NCBI GenBank assembly: GCA_029204225.1
Contig: CM055106.1
Coordinates: forward strand, 5,654,361-5,718,360
DNA: 64,000 nt
Direction: 5' to 3'
Source of the DNA: Diphasiastrum complanatum
Taxonomy: Eukaryota > Streptophyta > Lycopodiopsida > Lycopodiales > Lycopodiaceae
A model generated the notes under the pieces. It did not search any database, was not told where the DNA came from, and saw nothing but the letters and a program-made list of their open reading frames with translations. Position 1 is the stretch's first letter; every line of letters starts with the position of its first letter. The position numbers and the translations under genes are program-made. Below are positions 35,092 to 45,160 of the stretch, one piece after another.

Positions 35092-35880
35092 CTACAAAGC
35101 CTTTAATATCTCCTCAGCACTACTGACAGTGAAAGATCCCCCTTCTTCCAGATTCAGAACCTTCACAACCCCATCTTCTGCAAGTAAGGCATACCTCCGA
35201 GAGCGCAGGCCCAAGCCTTGGGGCTTTCCTGTCAGATCCAAAGTCACCCCAAGTGCTTTGGTGAATTCTGCACTGCCATCTGACAACAGAAGGATTTTGT
35301 CATCCACTGCTAAGCTTTCCCCCCATGCCTTGAGAACAAACACATCGTTCACAGATACACAGGCTATGGTATCCACGCCCTTAGCTTTAAGCTCATCTGC
35401 CTTTTGAGTAAATCCAGGGACGTGTTTCTGCGTGCAGGTGGGAGTGAATGCCCCCGGCACAGCAAAGATGACAACTTTTTTGCCCTGGGTGAGATCTGAG
35501 ACCTTTATGGTCTGTATGTTGCCTGCCTTGTCCAGATATGAGAGCTCTCCTTCGGGCAGCTTGTCCCCCACCGCAATAGACTTTTCCTGAACTGCAACAC
35601 CAGATGCCGCAGCCCGGGGGGTGTGAGATCTATTGCCCAAGAGCGCTGTGGATCGCAAGGCTGGGAGTGCCAGTGGCCGTGTTGAGGCTGCGTTGTTGGT
35701 GGAGGAGAGGGAACAGGAAATGGGTTTGCTAAGAAGGGGCCTGCAAAGTAGAGCAGCATGTATTTTTGTTGGTGTCGTCGTCGTTGTTGTTGTTATTGCG
35801 GAGGTGAAACTGGCAAGGTGAGCCATGAGGCAGGCAGATGATGATGCCATGGACGCTGATCGAGGAAGCTGTCGGAACAT
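35092..35880 (-). CDS. Type II peroxiredoxin, plastid-targeted (PrxIIE-like)
   Basis: A thiol peroxidase that reduces H2O2 and alkyl hydroperoxides, using glutaredoxin or thioredoxin as reductant. The frame is intact and intronless, 262 residues. The first ~92 residues are rich in Ser, Thr, Ala and Arg with almost no acidic residues, as in a chloroplast transit peptide. The Prx5-like domain follows (about 100-262). The peroxidatic Cys149 sits in PGAFTPTCT and the second Cys174 in TIACVSVND. The spacing of 25 residues is that of type II peroxiredoxins. RSRRYALL carries the conserved Arg region. Arabidopsis PrxIIE is also intronless and plastidic, so that assignment fits; a mitochondrial PrxIIF-like target cannot be fully excluded. 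Met11 is an alternative start; 35880 is used because it is the first ATG of the frame. The upstream leader holds a (CT)n run on the coding strand. Confidence 0.93.
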   Translation of the reverse strand: MFRQLPRSASMASSSACLMAHLASFTSAITTTTTTTPTKIHAALLCRPLLSKPISCSLSSTNNAASTRPLALPALRSTALLGNRSHTPRAAASGVAVQEKSIAVGDKLPEGELSYLDKAGNIQTIKVSDLTQGKKVVIFAVPGAFTPTCTQKHVPGFTQKADELKAKGVDTIACVSVNDVFVLKAWGESLAVDDKILLLSDGSAEFTKALGVTLDLTGKPQGLGLRSRRYALLAEDGVVKVLNLEEGGSFTVSSAEEILKAL

Positions 35881-35987
35881 GCATGCAACTCAGCACTACA
35901 GCTGGGGAGAGAGAGAGATATAGCAAGCGCAAGCGAGAGTAGATGAGAGGAAATAACGTGGGAAACGAGAGCAAAGAGAATACAAGC

Positions 35988-35988
<1 letters not shown>

Positions 35989-36036
<48 letters not shown>
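35989..36036. repeat. (GA)n microsatellite upstream of peroxiredoxin
   Basis: About 48 bp of GA, reading CT on the peroxiredoxin strand, 110 bases before its ATG. This position fits a 5' leader or core promoter pyrimidine patch. Confidence 0.9.
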
Positions 36037-36042
<6 letters not shown>

Positions 36043-36177
36043 CGAGAGTCTTTTTCCATGTAACCCTGTTCACCCCGTGAAGATGAGGTCAAAAGGGGGT
36101 GAAATGGGTAGATGGCATCCTTTGCATGCAATCCACTCACCATCTTAGGCCATGGGGGTGAACTGGTCGGTAAGAAA

Positions 36178-36493
36178 TCAGAAAATTGAATGCTTGGCAA
36201 GCCCAACCATCATCCATGATTCCATATGCAAAGCAATGCGCATAAAATGTCAGAAAATTAAATGCTTCGAATTGAGATCAACCATCATCCATGATTCCAT
36301 ATGCAAAACAATGCACATAAAATGTCAGAAAATTAAATGCTTGGCAAGACCGAATTGAGATCAACCATCATCCATGATTCCATATGCAAAGCAATGCACA
36401 TAAAATGTCAAAAAATTAATTGGTTGGCAAGACTGGATTGAGATCAACCATCATCCATGATTTCATATGCAAACCAATGCACATCAAGATGTC
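36178..36493. repeat. Tandem repeat, 75-83 bp unit, four copies
   Basis: The core CATCCATGATTCCATATGCAAA occurs at 36211, 36286, 36369 and 36452, with flanking words CAGAAAATTAAATGCTTGGCAAG and AATGCACATAAAATGTC. It lies 300-600 bases upstream of the peroxiredoxin start, in the promoter region of that - strand gene. Confidence 0.9.
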
Positions 36494-39152
36494 ATTTGTG
36501 ACATCATTTTGACAAAATTTTCAGAATTCACACGTGTGGGGAATGTCCACAAGAGTGACTGATCTTAATCAAGCTTTGTGATTGGCACTATAACCTGATT
36601 CTAGATTGATTAACAAAATCTAGTTCAGAAGAAATGGCTAATCCACAATCTAGCATGCTAATCAACATAATATAATAGCAATGATCAAAGAATAAATAAA
36701 AATACAAGATTTCAATGTGTGAGCATTAGCCTCAACACGAGTTAGAGAGAGAGAGCTAGAGAGATAACAAGCAATATTTGTTTAGATCCAAAATGACATG
36801 AGATAGCTACAAAACTTTGGTTCTTCATCATTGATTGTGTGAAGAGCTACACATATTTATGGAGATTGAGGTAGCTCGAGATAGAACCATATTCCAAAAT
36901 GACATCTAAAGTGACATCTAGAGTCTATGTGACATTTGTCACTTGTCATGCATGAAATTCTACCAACCTTTTACAAGTGTACTAGTTCTAACTAGAAATG
37001 TCCAAATCATCATGCATGTGTCCATTAAACTTTGTGCATGCCTTGCATGTCACTATGGATCACTTACAATTAATGCATGTGAGTTGCCACGAGTTTCTAC
37101 AAGCATAATCATGCTAATTCCATGTCTACAAACTATATGCAAGTTGTATTTATCAAACTAGATAATACATAACCATGTAGCTCGAGTTCTATGTAGGCCA
37201 AACTTGGCTTTTTGCATTAATGAGCTACATACTTGCATGGTACAACATTTGTAGCAAGCCAAGAAATCAATATGGATTGTTTTTCAATTTTAACACATTT
37301 TAGTTTCATAGACTATCTTTCACTATTTTTGACGTCTTTTCAGCTTGAGTTTCTCTCAACAGGTCATGGAATCATTGTGCACATGGAAATGTAGTTTTAC
37401 ATTCACCTGTGGATCATAGAAAGGCAACCCACATAGAGGTGATATCGTTCCTGGGTGACCAAGTCACATGGAAAGATGCCTTTAGGGTTTGAACTTTTGG
37501 AAAAAAAAAACTTTAAAGGATGGGTGATTAAGAGGTGGAGTAGCTCTAGGCAAGACACTAGCCCATGGCATGAGTTATTTACATCAATTGCAAGGTGACA
37601 CTTGTTGTGGCACGAAAGATTCAAGATTTATTAGCTATAATTGCACGTTCGAATGTATGGCTAAGATTTGTTTCTGGGAATATTGGCTAAAAGTCAAAAT
37701 CGAACCATAATATTTGCATAGCCTAATCTGTATATTATTGCACATCCCTACGTTTAGAAGTTGAAAACCTTTTTTTGACAAGGGACCGACATTGTCTTCT
37801 GCTAACAAGCAAGAATATCAGGGCACCTAAGAGTGAGGCCTATTCACTCGATCATCAGGGTTTTTTCTTACTTGCTAAGCCGCAAGTCTCCCGATCGATG
37901 AGATTTTCCAGGTTCTCAGAAGTATGGTAGTGGAGTGAGTGTGCCTCACTAACAATAAGAGGATTCTCTTGTGTCTTTTATGTTTTTCTAAGGGGTATAC
38001 CTTGCCATTTTCTCCTATGGATCTAATTTGGCCATTCTTTTCGTAGATGTTGACTAGTTTGGTTTTTTGTCTGTTCTATCCACCGAGAGTCTATTATCCT
38101 CCTAGTAACATTATAAACATTGGAGGAGTGCTTTGGGTATGCCTCTACTCTTTTTATCCTGCTTATTAGCCTATTTTGGATCCAAACAACCTAAATAAAA
38201 TCTAATTGTAGAGCCATCTAATCTTACTAATAGAAAGCTGTAAAAATCTTCACCAAAATCTAGTCATCTTGGAAAATAGACCTTGCCTAGATCACAAAGA
38301 TGACAAACAAGTGAATTTGAAATGAGATAAATATAGAGCTTGAAAGAGAATAAAATTATTTACAAAATGTAAAAGGAATGAAACCTATGAAATATATTAC
38401 CATGATTTTGTTTACTAGTTATTTGTAAATATCTACAAACTACATAATATAGGGATGATGAATAACAAAATAACAAAAAACTAGTATATCACCTCATTTA
38501 AGATAAATAACAAAAAACTAGTATATCACCTGGTTTAAGGCTTTCTCTTGGACTAAAAGAAGGTTTGAAAACATGTTGCAAAGATAATAATCATCATTTA
38601 GAGTTTTTCCCTTTGTGTTGCTTTGACTCCTCATCATCTCCTTGATGACGATATTCACCCACAACACATAAACTTTGCCTTTGGATTGCCATTCCAAAGC
38701 AGCATTCACATGCCAAAGATACATCCTCTCTAGTGGCTCTCTTGTTGTCACAATTATATGCTAAAGATACATCCTCTTTACTCTTCTCGACTTTTTCACA
38801 ACTCAATGCATCCTTTTTTTTTCATAATAACATACTGAAGATACATTTTCTTTAGTATTATGACCCAATGAAGAACCAACTAGAGATAATCCATCTCTAA
38901 CATTGATAAAACTTCACAAATATGAAAAAGATTGAATATGAGCCAAAACATCATAAATAAAACCTTTCTTGACTTCTTGAGCTAAAACAAGATCAAATCA
39001 AGAATGGAAATAGAACTCTACTTCATGAGCATTCCTACTTTGACCATTTCTTGAGATATAGAGACCATTTACCTTGCTTCTGTTGCCATGTGTGCTTCAA
39101 GTGCACCCTCCAATGTCACATTCCTTCTTGCTTTCTATAAGAACACCATCAT
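36494..39152. other. No intact gene; retroelement debris
   Basis: No assignable frame. Overlapping - strand frames at 38518-38806 (with cysteines in LACECCFGMAIQRQSLC) could be a decayed zinc-finger region of a - strand copia, but the evidence is thin. The right end (TSD ATCAT) is the insertion site of the LTR pair that follows. Confidence 0.3.
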
Positions 39153-39827
39153 TGTTAGATTTCTTATGCTCAGCCTTAAACAAATTATTCAAGTAATGAG
39201 CATTCTGAAAACCGAAGGCCGACTACATGTTTTCGGACCTTCATAATTTTCCCTTTGAAATTTTTTGCCTTAACCATTTTTTAGGCACCTTCGCCTTTTT
39301 CGCACCTTCGCAAAAAAAGCAACACAGTGGCCAAGTGGCCAAAATGCCTTAGATACCATTTTAAGGCACCTTCGTCTTTTTCGCTTCTTCGTAAGAAATG
39401 CGACACAGTGGCCAGAATGCCTTGAAAATCATTTTAAGACACCTTCGCCTTTTTTGCTCCTTCGCGAAAAATGCGACACATGCACCTTCGTCTTTTTCTG
39501 TCTTTTTCGCTGCCTTCAGTCTAAGTGCACCTTCGGGAATTTACATGCCTTCAGTCTAAGGGCACCTTTGGGTTTTTCGGATTTTTTGCGTTTTTGCTAC
39601 ATTGGCAGACCGACGTCGCCAACTTATCATCAACCCTAAAACAGCTGAAGAAACAAATATTCTAAGGGCGGTTACCAACTTTGGACATATGCAAAACTGG
39701 AGTAAATGGCAGTTAAGACATAAGATATTTGCCTCTCGACATTTGTAAAAATATATACTAGCTGAATCAAGCTGTGTAAGTGTTAATTGAGTTTCTCTTT
39801 CAATCAGACTTATTTGCAGCCAACGTT
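39153..39827 (+). repeat. 5' LTR of rearranged copia element
   Basis: Begins TGTTAGATTTCTTATGCTCAG; the direct copy is at 44510-45155. The outer flanks share ATCAT (39148-39152 and 45156-45160), a 5-bp target duplication. The LTR is rich in CTTCG/TTTTTCGC words. The last bases (CAACGTT or CAGCATT in the other copy) do not give the usual CA, so the inner end is uncertain by a few bases. No PBS follows: - strand pol sequence begins at once. Confidence 0.82.
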
Positions 39828-41139
39828 AGGCTAGAACCTTCTGGGATTTGTCAAGAATTGTGTAGCCTTCTGTATCAAATTCGACCCTTTGACCTGAATC
39901 GGTGATTCTGCTAACTGAGAGCAGATTCTTAGTCAGATTTGGAACGTGGAGAACATTGGACAACAATTCAGAGTATTCAATACCATATCTCTGAGAAAAT
40001 CCCTTCGCTACCAGTCTTGCCTTGTATTTCGAGACATTTCCATCTGGTCCATACTTGAGATTGAAAACCCATTTGCATTTGACAGTCTTGCGCTTATGTG
40101 GTAATGGCCGCAACATCCATACCTGGTTCTTCCTCATGGATTCCATCTCTTCGTTCATGCCTTGGTTCCATCTGTCCTTCTCTGGACATTCAATTGCTTC
40201 CTCGAAAGTTTGTGGTTCACCACTGAATCCACAGAACTCTTCTGATCTAGAAGCAGAGCTGCCTGGCATGTATCTTGCTGGCGCTCTTCGTTGTCTTGTC
40301 GACCTTTTAGGAGATCCTCCTGGAATAGAAATGCCCTTGCCTTTGTCTGCTCTGCTAGGTCCGGAACCATCTTGGTTTACAGGCACTGTAGCAGAAGGCT
40401 GTCTCTCGAAACTTTTGTCTTTTGATTCGTCACTCGAATGGGAAGCGACTCGAAAATCTTCATTTTTGTGTTCGTCTTCTGCTCTCTCTGTTGCTGGTGA
40501 TAGATCATAGTACTGTATCTTTAGGACTTCATAGCTGATAGGATCGTCATTGGCCATTGTCTTGCTCTCATCAAATCTGACATCTCTCATTATCTTCATA
40601 GTGTTCGTGTCTGGCATGTAGACTCTATAGTATGACAAATTGTTGTCATAACCTACCAGAAATCCTTGTTCGGCTTTCTCATCAAGCTTCTTTCGAAGCT
40701 TATCAGGAATATGTGCATAAGCCGCACAGCGAAAGATTCTGATGTGAGACAGGTTGGGCTTTCTACCCCACCATAATTCATGTGGTGTCATGTGAGGGAC
40801 ACCAGACTTCCCTGTCCTGTTCTGGATGTATGCAGTTGTAGCTACTGCTTCAACCCACAGTACCCTTGGAGCTTTTGAGTAGGCCATCATGCATCTGGCA
40901 ACTTCCATCAGGGTCCTATTCTTTCTTTCTGCAACATCGTTGTGTTGCGGTGTGTAGGCTATAGTCCTTCTGTGAATGATGTCATGATCATTGCAGAAGT
41001 CAATGAAGTGATTCGAGATGTATTTGCCACCTCGAACTGTCCTGATCTGCTTCACTTTGTTGCATGTGTATCTCTCTGTCCAATTCACATATTCTGTGAA
41101 TTTATCAAGTGCTTCTGATTTATTCTGAAAGAAGTACAC
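39826..41139 (-). pseudogene. Copia integrase-RT start fused to a protease-downstream segment
   Basis: An open frame of 437 codons. It starts in the integrase core (EALDKFTEYVNWTERY, then AYTPQHNDVAERKNRTL) and continues through the linker to the RT start (VKCKWVFNLKYGPDGNVSKY). After FSQRYGIEYSE it changes without a stop to LLSNVLHVPNLTKNLLSV, a segment that normally lies just downstream of protease. The TAA at 39826-39828 touches the LTR. The joint is a deletion or template switch. There is no RT catalytic core, so it cannot act as a polymerase. Confidence 0.85.
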
Positions 41140-41196
41140 TCTGGCAAATTTACTATAATCATCAATGAAGGTTATGTAGTATTTCGAGCCTCCTAC

Positions 41197-41478
41197 TTAG
41201 ATCACGTTCAAAGGCCCACAGATGTCAGAATGCACTAACTCCATAATCTTGGTCATTTTGTAGGAGTCTTTGACAAATGGAGTGCATGACATCTTACCCT
41301 TCAGACATGCATCACAGGTGGTCGAACTGGTCGCATTCGAGATGCTGACCCCTATTATTGCTCCATGATGGCTTGCTTGGTAAAGTGCCATTGAGTTCAT
41401 GTGAGATAGTCTCCTGTGCCATAGAGTGTCTGGTGAATCATCATGAGTCTGATGCACCTGATTTGCAGACAGGAGCAC
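41197..41478 (-). pseudogene. Copia integrase zinc-binding region
   Basis: Frame with LWHRRLSHMNSMALYQASHH and CDACLKGKMSC (HHCC zinc site), then VHSDICGP with the first catalytic Asp. A stop at 41197 separates it from the frame at 41139, which continues the same integrase. Confidence 0.85.
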
Positions 41479-41499
41479 CTTCAGGTGATATAGATTACT

Positions 41500-42388
41500 T
41501 TCTTTCTGTCTTGAGTGATCAGGGTATTGGTACTAGCGTCAACCACGTTGCATGCTTCATCAGAAAACATCACATGCATCCCTGCATCAGCTATTATTGC
41601 CACAAAAAGCAAGTCTTACTGTAGTGTAGGCACAAACAGAATGTCTTCGAGCTGTCTGTCTCTGCCATTGGTGTTGAGCCACAGTGAACCAATACCGTTG
41701 ATCACTTGATGTTTGGATCCATCTCCAAGAACAATGAATCTGAAAGGATTTGCACTTCTGAAATCAGACCTAATTCGTCTTGATGTCATGAAGTGTGAGA
41801 CCTTTGATTCAACTCCCTCTTAGGCTTGAATTCTTTCTTGGATTTTTCTTTGTTCCCGTAGAGGACTTGGTCAAAACCATCCTTGTGATCAAGGTGTTCT
41901 CTGGCCTCGACTTCCTCTCGAATCTCAACAATTGCCTTCTAGAGGGTCATTGTAGGATCTTTCGCAAGCAGGGTTCTGGTTGTCTGGAAATATCTGGGTA
42001 AGGCTCTCAACAGGTAAGTGAGCTACTTCTCAATTGACACTGCATTCTCTGCTCCAGAGTTATGTAGTGATAGAAAGAGATCCTTCATCTTCCTCACAAA
42101 AGAAGTGAGGTCTTTCCCATCCCATTGTAGATTTGTCAACTGATCTTCCAACATCATTATTTGACTTCTTGATTTTGTTTGAAATCTCATGAGCAGTGTA
42201 TCCCACATCTTCTTGGCTTTGGAGAGTGTAGCCAGGTCAAGTGTGAGACTATCTTCAATGGATGAAGATAGCAAGGCTATTGCCTTGTCATTTTTCTCCC
42301 TCCACTCACGTAGCTCTTTGCTTGATGTTGTAGGCATCTCCTCTGTGTTATCCACCCAGGGGAATAAACCTTCACCCTTTAGTATCAA
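41500..42388 (-). pseudogene. Copia gag and protease relic
   Basis: Gag starts near 42388 (LKGEGLFPWVDNTEEM). It continues with LATLSKAKKMWDTLLMRFQT and DQLTNLQWDGKDLTSFV, blocks of the UBN2-type copia gag. The rest to 41500 is broken, with only weak protease traces. The PBS at 42578 lies upstream on the same strand, as expected. Confidence 0.75.
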
Positions 42389-42577
42389 TGTTGTCTTAAC
42401 TTTTTAGGCTAGAAAGTTAGATCCTGAAGAATCAAGAACTGTACAGATCTTGCTCTGTATGCTACTGATTGAAGCCGTTGCTTCCGAAGTGTGTTCTCTT
42501 GTTGATGGTTGTTTCTTTGAACGCTTGGCCTCCTACGTTTGATAGCCTTTTGGCTATGTCAGACTATGACAAGGTAG

Positions 42578-42589
42578 GCTCTGATACCA
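42578..42589 (-). other. Primer-binding site of - strand copia
   Basis: TGGTATCAGAGC on the - strand, complementary to initiator tRNA-Met. The adjoining LTR end reads CCGTTCATCA, one base away. Confidence 0.85.
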
Positions 42590-42590
42590 C

Positions 42591-43480
42591 TGATGAACGG
42601 TCGCGTGCATGAGAGCAAACAATTCGGATGGATTTTAGATATGATTGCTGGTCACTGCCAGCTGTATCATTCCTACAGTCCTCCAAAATGTAGACAAATA
42701 CTGCTGATCTACGTTTTAGATTAACATAACATTCAACAAAATTTAAACCAAGGTGTGGAATTAAATGAACAAATGAATCAGACACACGAGTAGCAACAGA
42801 CTAATTTACATTCAAGATCAGACAAGATAAGAGTGATATGTGCGCAATGGCTACAAAATCATCTATTGATTTTTCTGATTCTTCAAGCACTGCATGCAAA
42901 TCCACGAAGTGTGTTGGCGTGAGGTGCTTACTAGCGAACTTTTGGATCTATAGATCCTATGCAAAATTGTCTCGCACGCAGGCAGACTCGTATTTTGTAT
43001 TTTTGTCTTCTTGCTTACTAGCATTAGACTTCTTCATAGTATATCATACATCATCCAGAAGGTATATAGTCGCATCGTGTAACTTCTAGATTAGAGTGAT
43101 TAAACATCTAGAACTAATCACGAATTACAAGAGTGGAAGATTAGCTACGACCTAGAGTGTATCTGCTGATGTCATGATATTAGATCAGATATCTGTACTT
43201 CTTGGTACTTGCATGATCTTGTTGGTCCTTTTTTGGAGCGTGAGGACAAAAAAATGTGTCACGACGATTTTCGTGTCGCTTTGAGTCATTTGACTTTCAC
43301 ATCGTCTGACTTTCTCCTGTTGTACCGCGAAAAATTCTCTTTTGCAAATCTTTTGAGTTCGTGTCTTCTTGTCAGGGTGTTCGCAAATATTTTTGCTTCA
43401 TGTCTTTTGACTTTCACATTCGCGAACGTTTTCGTCAAAGTGAGGGCTGAAAGCTAGGAAACCTTTGGTAATAGAAACGT
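42591..43480 (-). repeat. Probable 5' LTR and flank of - strand copia
   Basis: Sequence right of the PBS starts TGATGAACGG and should be the LTR. The far end could not be fixed and no second copy exists in the window. Words such as TTTGACTTTCACATTCGCGAA occur at 43270-43440. No gene seen. Confidence 0.45.
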
Positions 43481-43499
43481 TTCTTCAGTGGATATTCAA

Positions 43500-44470
43500 G
43501 GCGAAGTACGATGCTGAAATCGTTACAAGGACAGGCTAGTCGCCAAAGGCTTTTCCCAGATTCCAGATCTGGATTATTTAGAAATCTTCAGTCCAGTTGT
43601 CAAACATGCTTCGATCCGCCTACTCCTCTCCTTTGCAACTGCAACAGATCTTAAAGTCCACCAGATGGATGTCCAGACCATTTTCCTCAATGGAACCATC
43701 GAAGAGGAAATCTATATGACGCAGCCAGAGGGATACGAACTCAACGGTAAGCAACAACACCTTGTAGAACAATCTCCTCAAACTAAGATAGAAAAGGAGG
43801 AGATGAAGCGCTACCCGTTTCAGTCCATCATCAGCTCACTGATGCATGCAATGATCTCCACGTGACCACAGACCTTGCATATTCGATCAGTGCACTCAGC
43901 CAGTTCCTGTCAAATCTAGGCTTAACTCATTGGAAGACACTAACAAAGGTCATGAAGTACATCCAAGCAACAAAAAATCTCAGCATCTGCTACAAAGGTA
44001 GCCACACTGCCAACATCCTTGAAGCCTACACAGATGCGGATTGGGCAGGAGATGTCAACACCAAAAAATCAACTTCTGGATTTGTATTTTTATACAACCA
44101 AGGCCCAATCTCATGGAACAACCGGACGCAGACCTCAGTTGCATTATCATCAATGGAATCCGAATACATAGCTGTCATAAATGCAACCAAATAAGCGATC
44201 TAGCTAAGACAACTGCTTGCAGACATCAACCTTGCACAACCACTGCCTACAACAATCTATTGTGACAATCAAAGCACAATAGCGCTATCTCTCAATCCAA
44301 GATTTCACTCTCGAATCAAACATATCGAAATAAGGTATCATTACCTTAGAGAGAAAGTGCATAGCAAGGAAGTAGCATTGGTTTTCTATACAACAAACTA
44401 CATGGCAGCAGATTACTTCACAAAGGCTCTATCAAAGAGCAACATCTCAGATTTAACGATATGTCAAATT
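43500..44470 (+). pseudogene. Copia RT-RNase H relic with internal deletion
   Basis: Reads KDRLVAKGFSQIPDLDYLEIFSPVV, then HQMDVQTIFLNGTIEEEIYM. It then jumps from GYELNGKQQHL to QSPQTKIEKEEMKRYPFQSI, so the YVDD catalytic part is deleted. RNase H follows (AYTDADWAGDVNTKKSTSG, ALSSMESEYIAV, HIEIRYHYLREKV) to the polypurine tract. There are stops at 43863, 44192 and others. It belongs to the LTRs at 39153 and 44510. Confidence 0.85.
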
Positions 44471-44509
44471 TGAAAATCAAAGTTTTTCAGGATCCACATT
44501 AAGGGTGAG

Positions 44510-45155
44510 TGTTAGATTTCTTATGCTCAGCCTTAAACAAATCATTCAAGTAATGAGCATCCTGAAAACCGAAGGCCGACTATATGTTTTCAGACCTTCA
44601 CAATTTTTCCTTTGAAATTTTTTGCCTTAACAATTTTTTACACCTTCGCAAAAAAAGCAACACAGTGGCCAAGTGGCCAGAATGCCTTAGAAACCATTTT
44701 AAGGCACCTTTGTCTTTTTCGCCCCTTCGCAAAAAATGCGACACAGAGGCCAGAATGCCTTGGAAACCATTTTAAGACACCTTCATCTTTTTTGCCTTTT
44801 TCGCACATTCACGAAAAATGCGACACATGCCTTGAAAACCATTTTAAGACATCTTTGTCTTTTTCCGCCTTTTTTGCTGCCTTCAGTCTAAGTGCGCCTT
44901 TGGGAATTTACATGCCTTCAGTCTAAGGGCACCTTCAGGTTTTTCAGGGTTTTCGCATTTTTGCTACATTGGCAGACTGATGTCGCCAACTTATCATCAA
45001 CCCTAAAACAACTGGAGAAACAAATATCCTAAGGGCGGTTACAACTTTGTACATATTTGCCTCTCGAAATTTTTAAATATATATACTAGCTGAATCAAGC
45101 TATGTAAGTGTTAATTGAGTTTCTCTTTCAATCAAATTTATCTGTAGCCAGCATT
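44510..45155 (+). repeat. 3' LTR of rearranged copia element
   Basis: Follows the polypurine stretch ATTAAGGGTGAG at the end of + strand pol. It has the same start and internal words as 39153-39827, with several indels. Confidence 0.82.
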
Positions 45156-45160
45156 ATCAT

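Larger units (their letters stand above)
39153..45155 (+). mobile_element. LTR pair enclosing oppositely oriented copia halves
   Basis: Between direct LTRs the left 2.7 kb is a - strand copia 5' half (PBS, gag, integrase, start of RT), and the right 1 kb is a + strand RT-RNase H 3' half that belongs with the LTRs. The 5-bp duplication ATCAT shows the LTR pair was inserted as a unit. So the inner part was replaced or inverted before or after insertion. The two RT starts differ in sequence (FSQRYGIEY against FSQIPDLDY), so they come from different subfamilies. Confidence 0.7.

Noticed and set aside
40022-40510. 162-codon + strand frame
   Set aside because: It is the shadow of the copia integrase-RT frame on the - strand.
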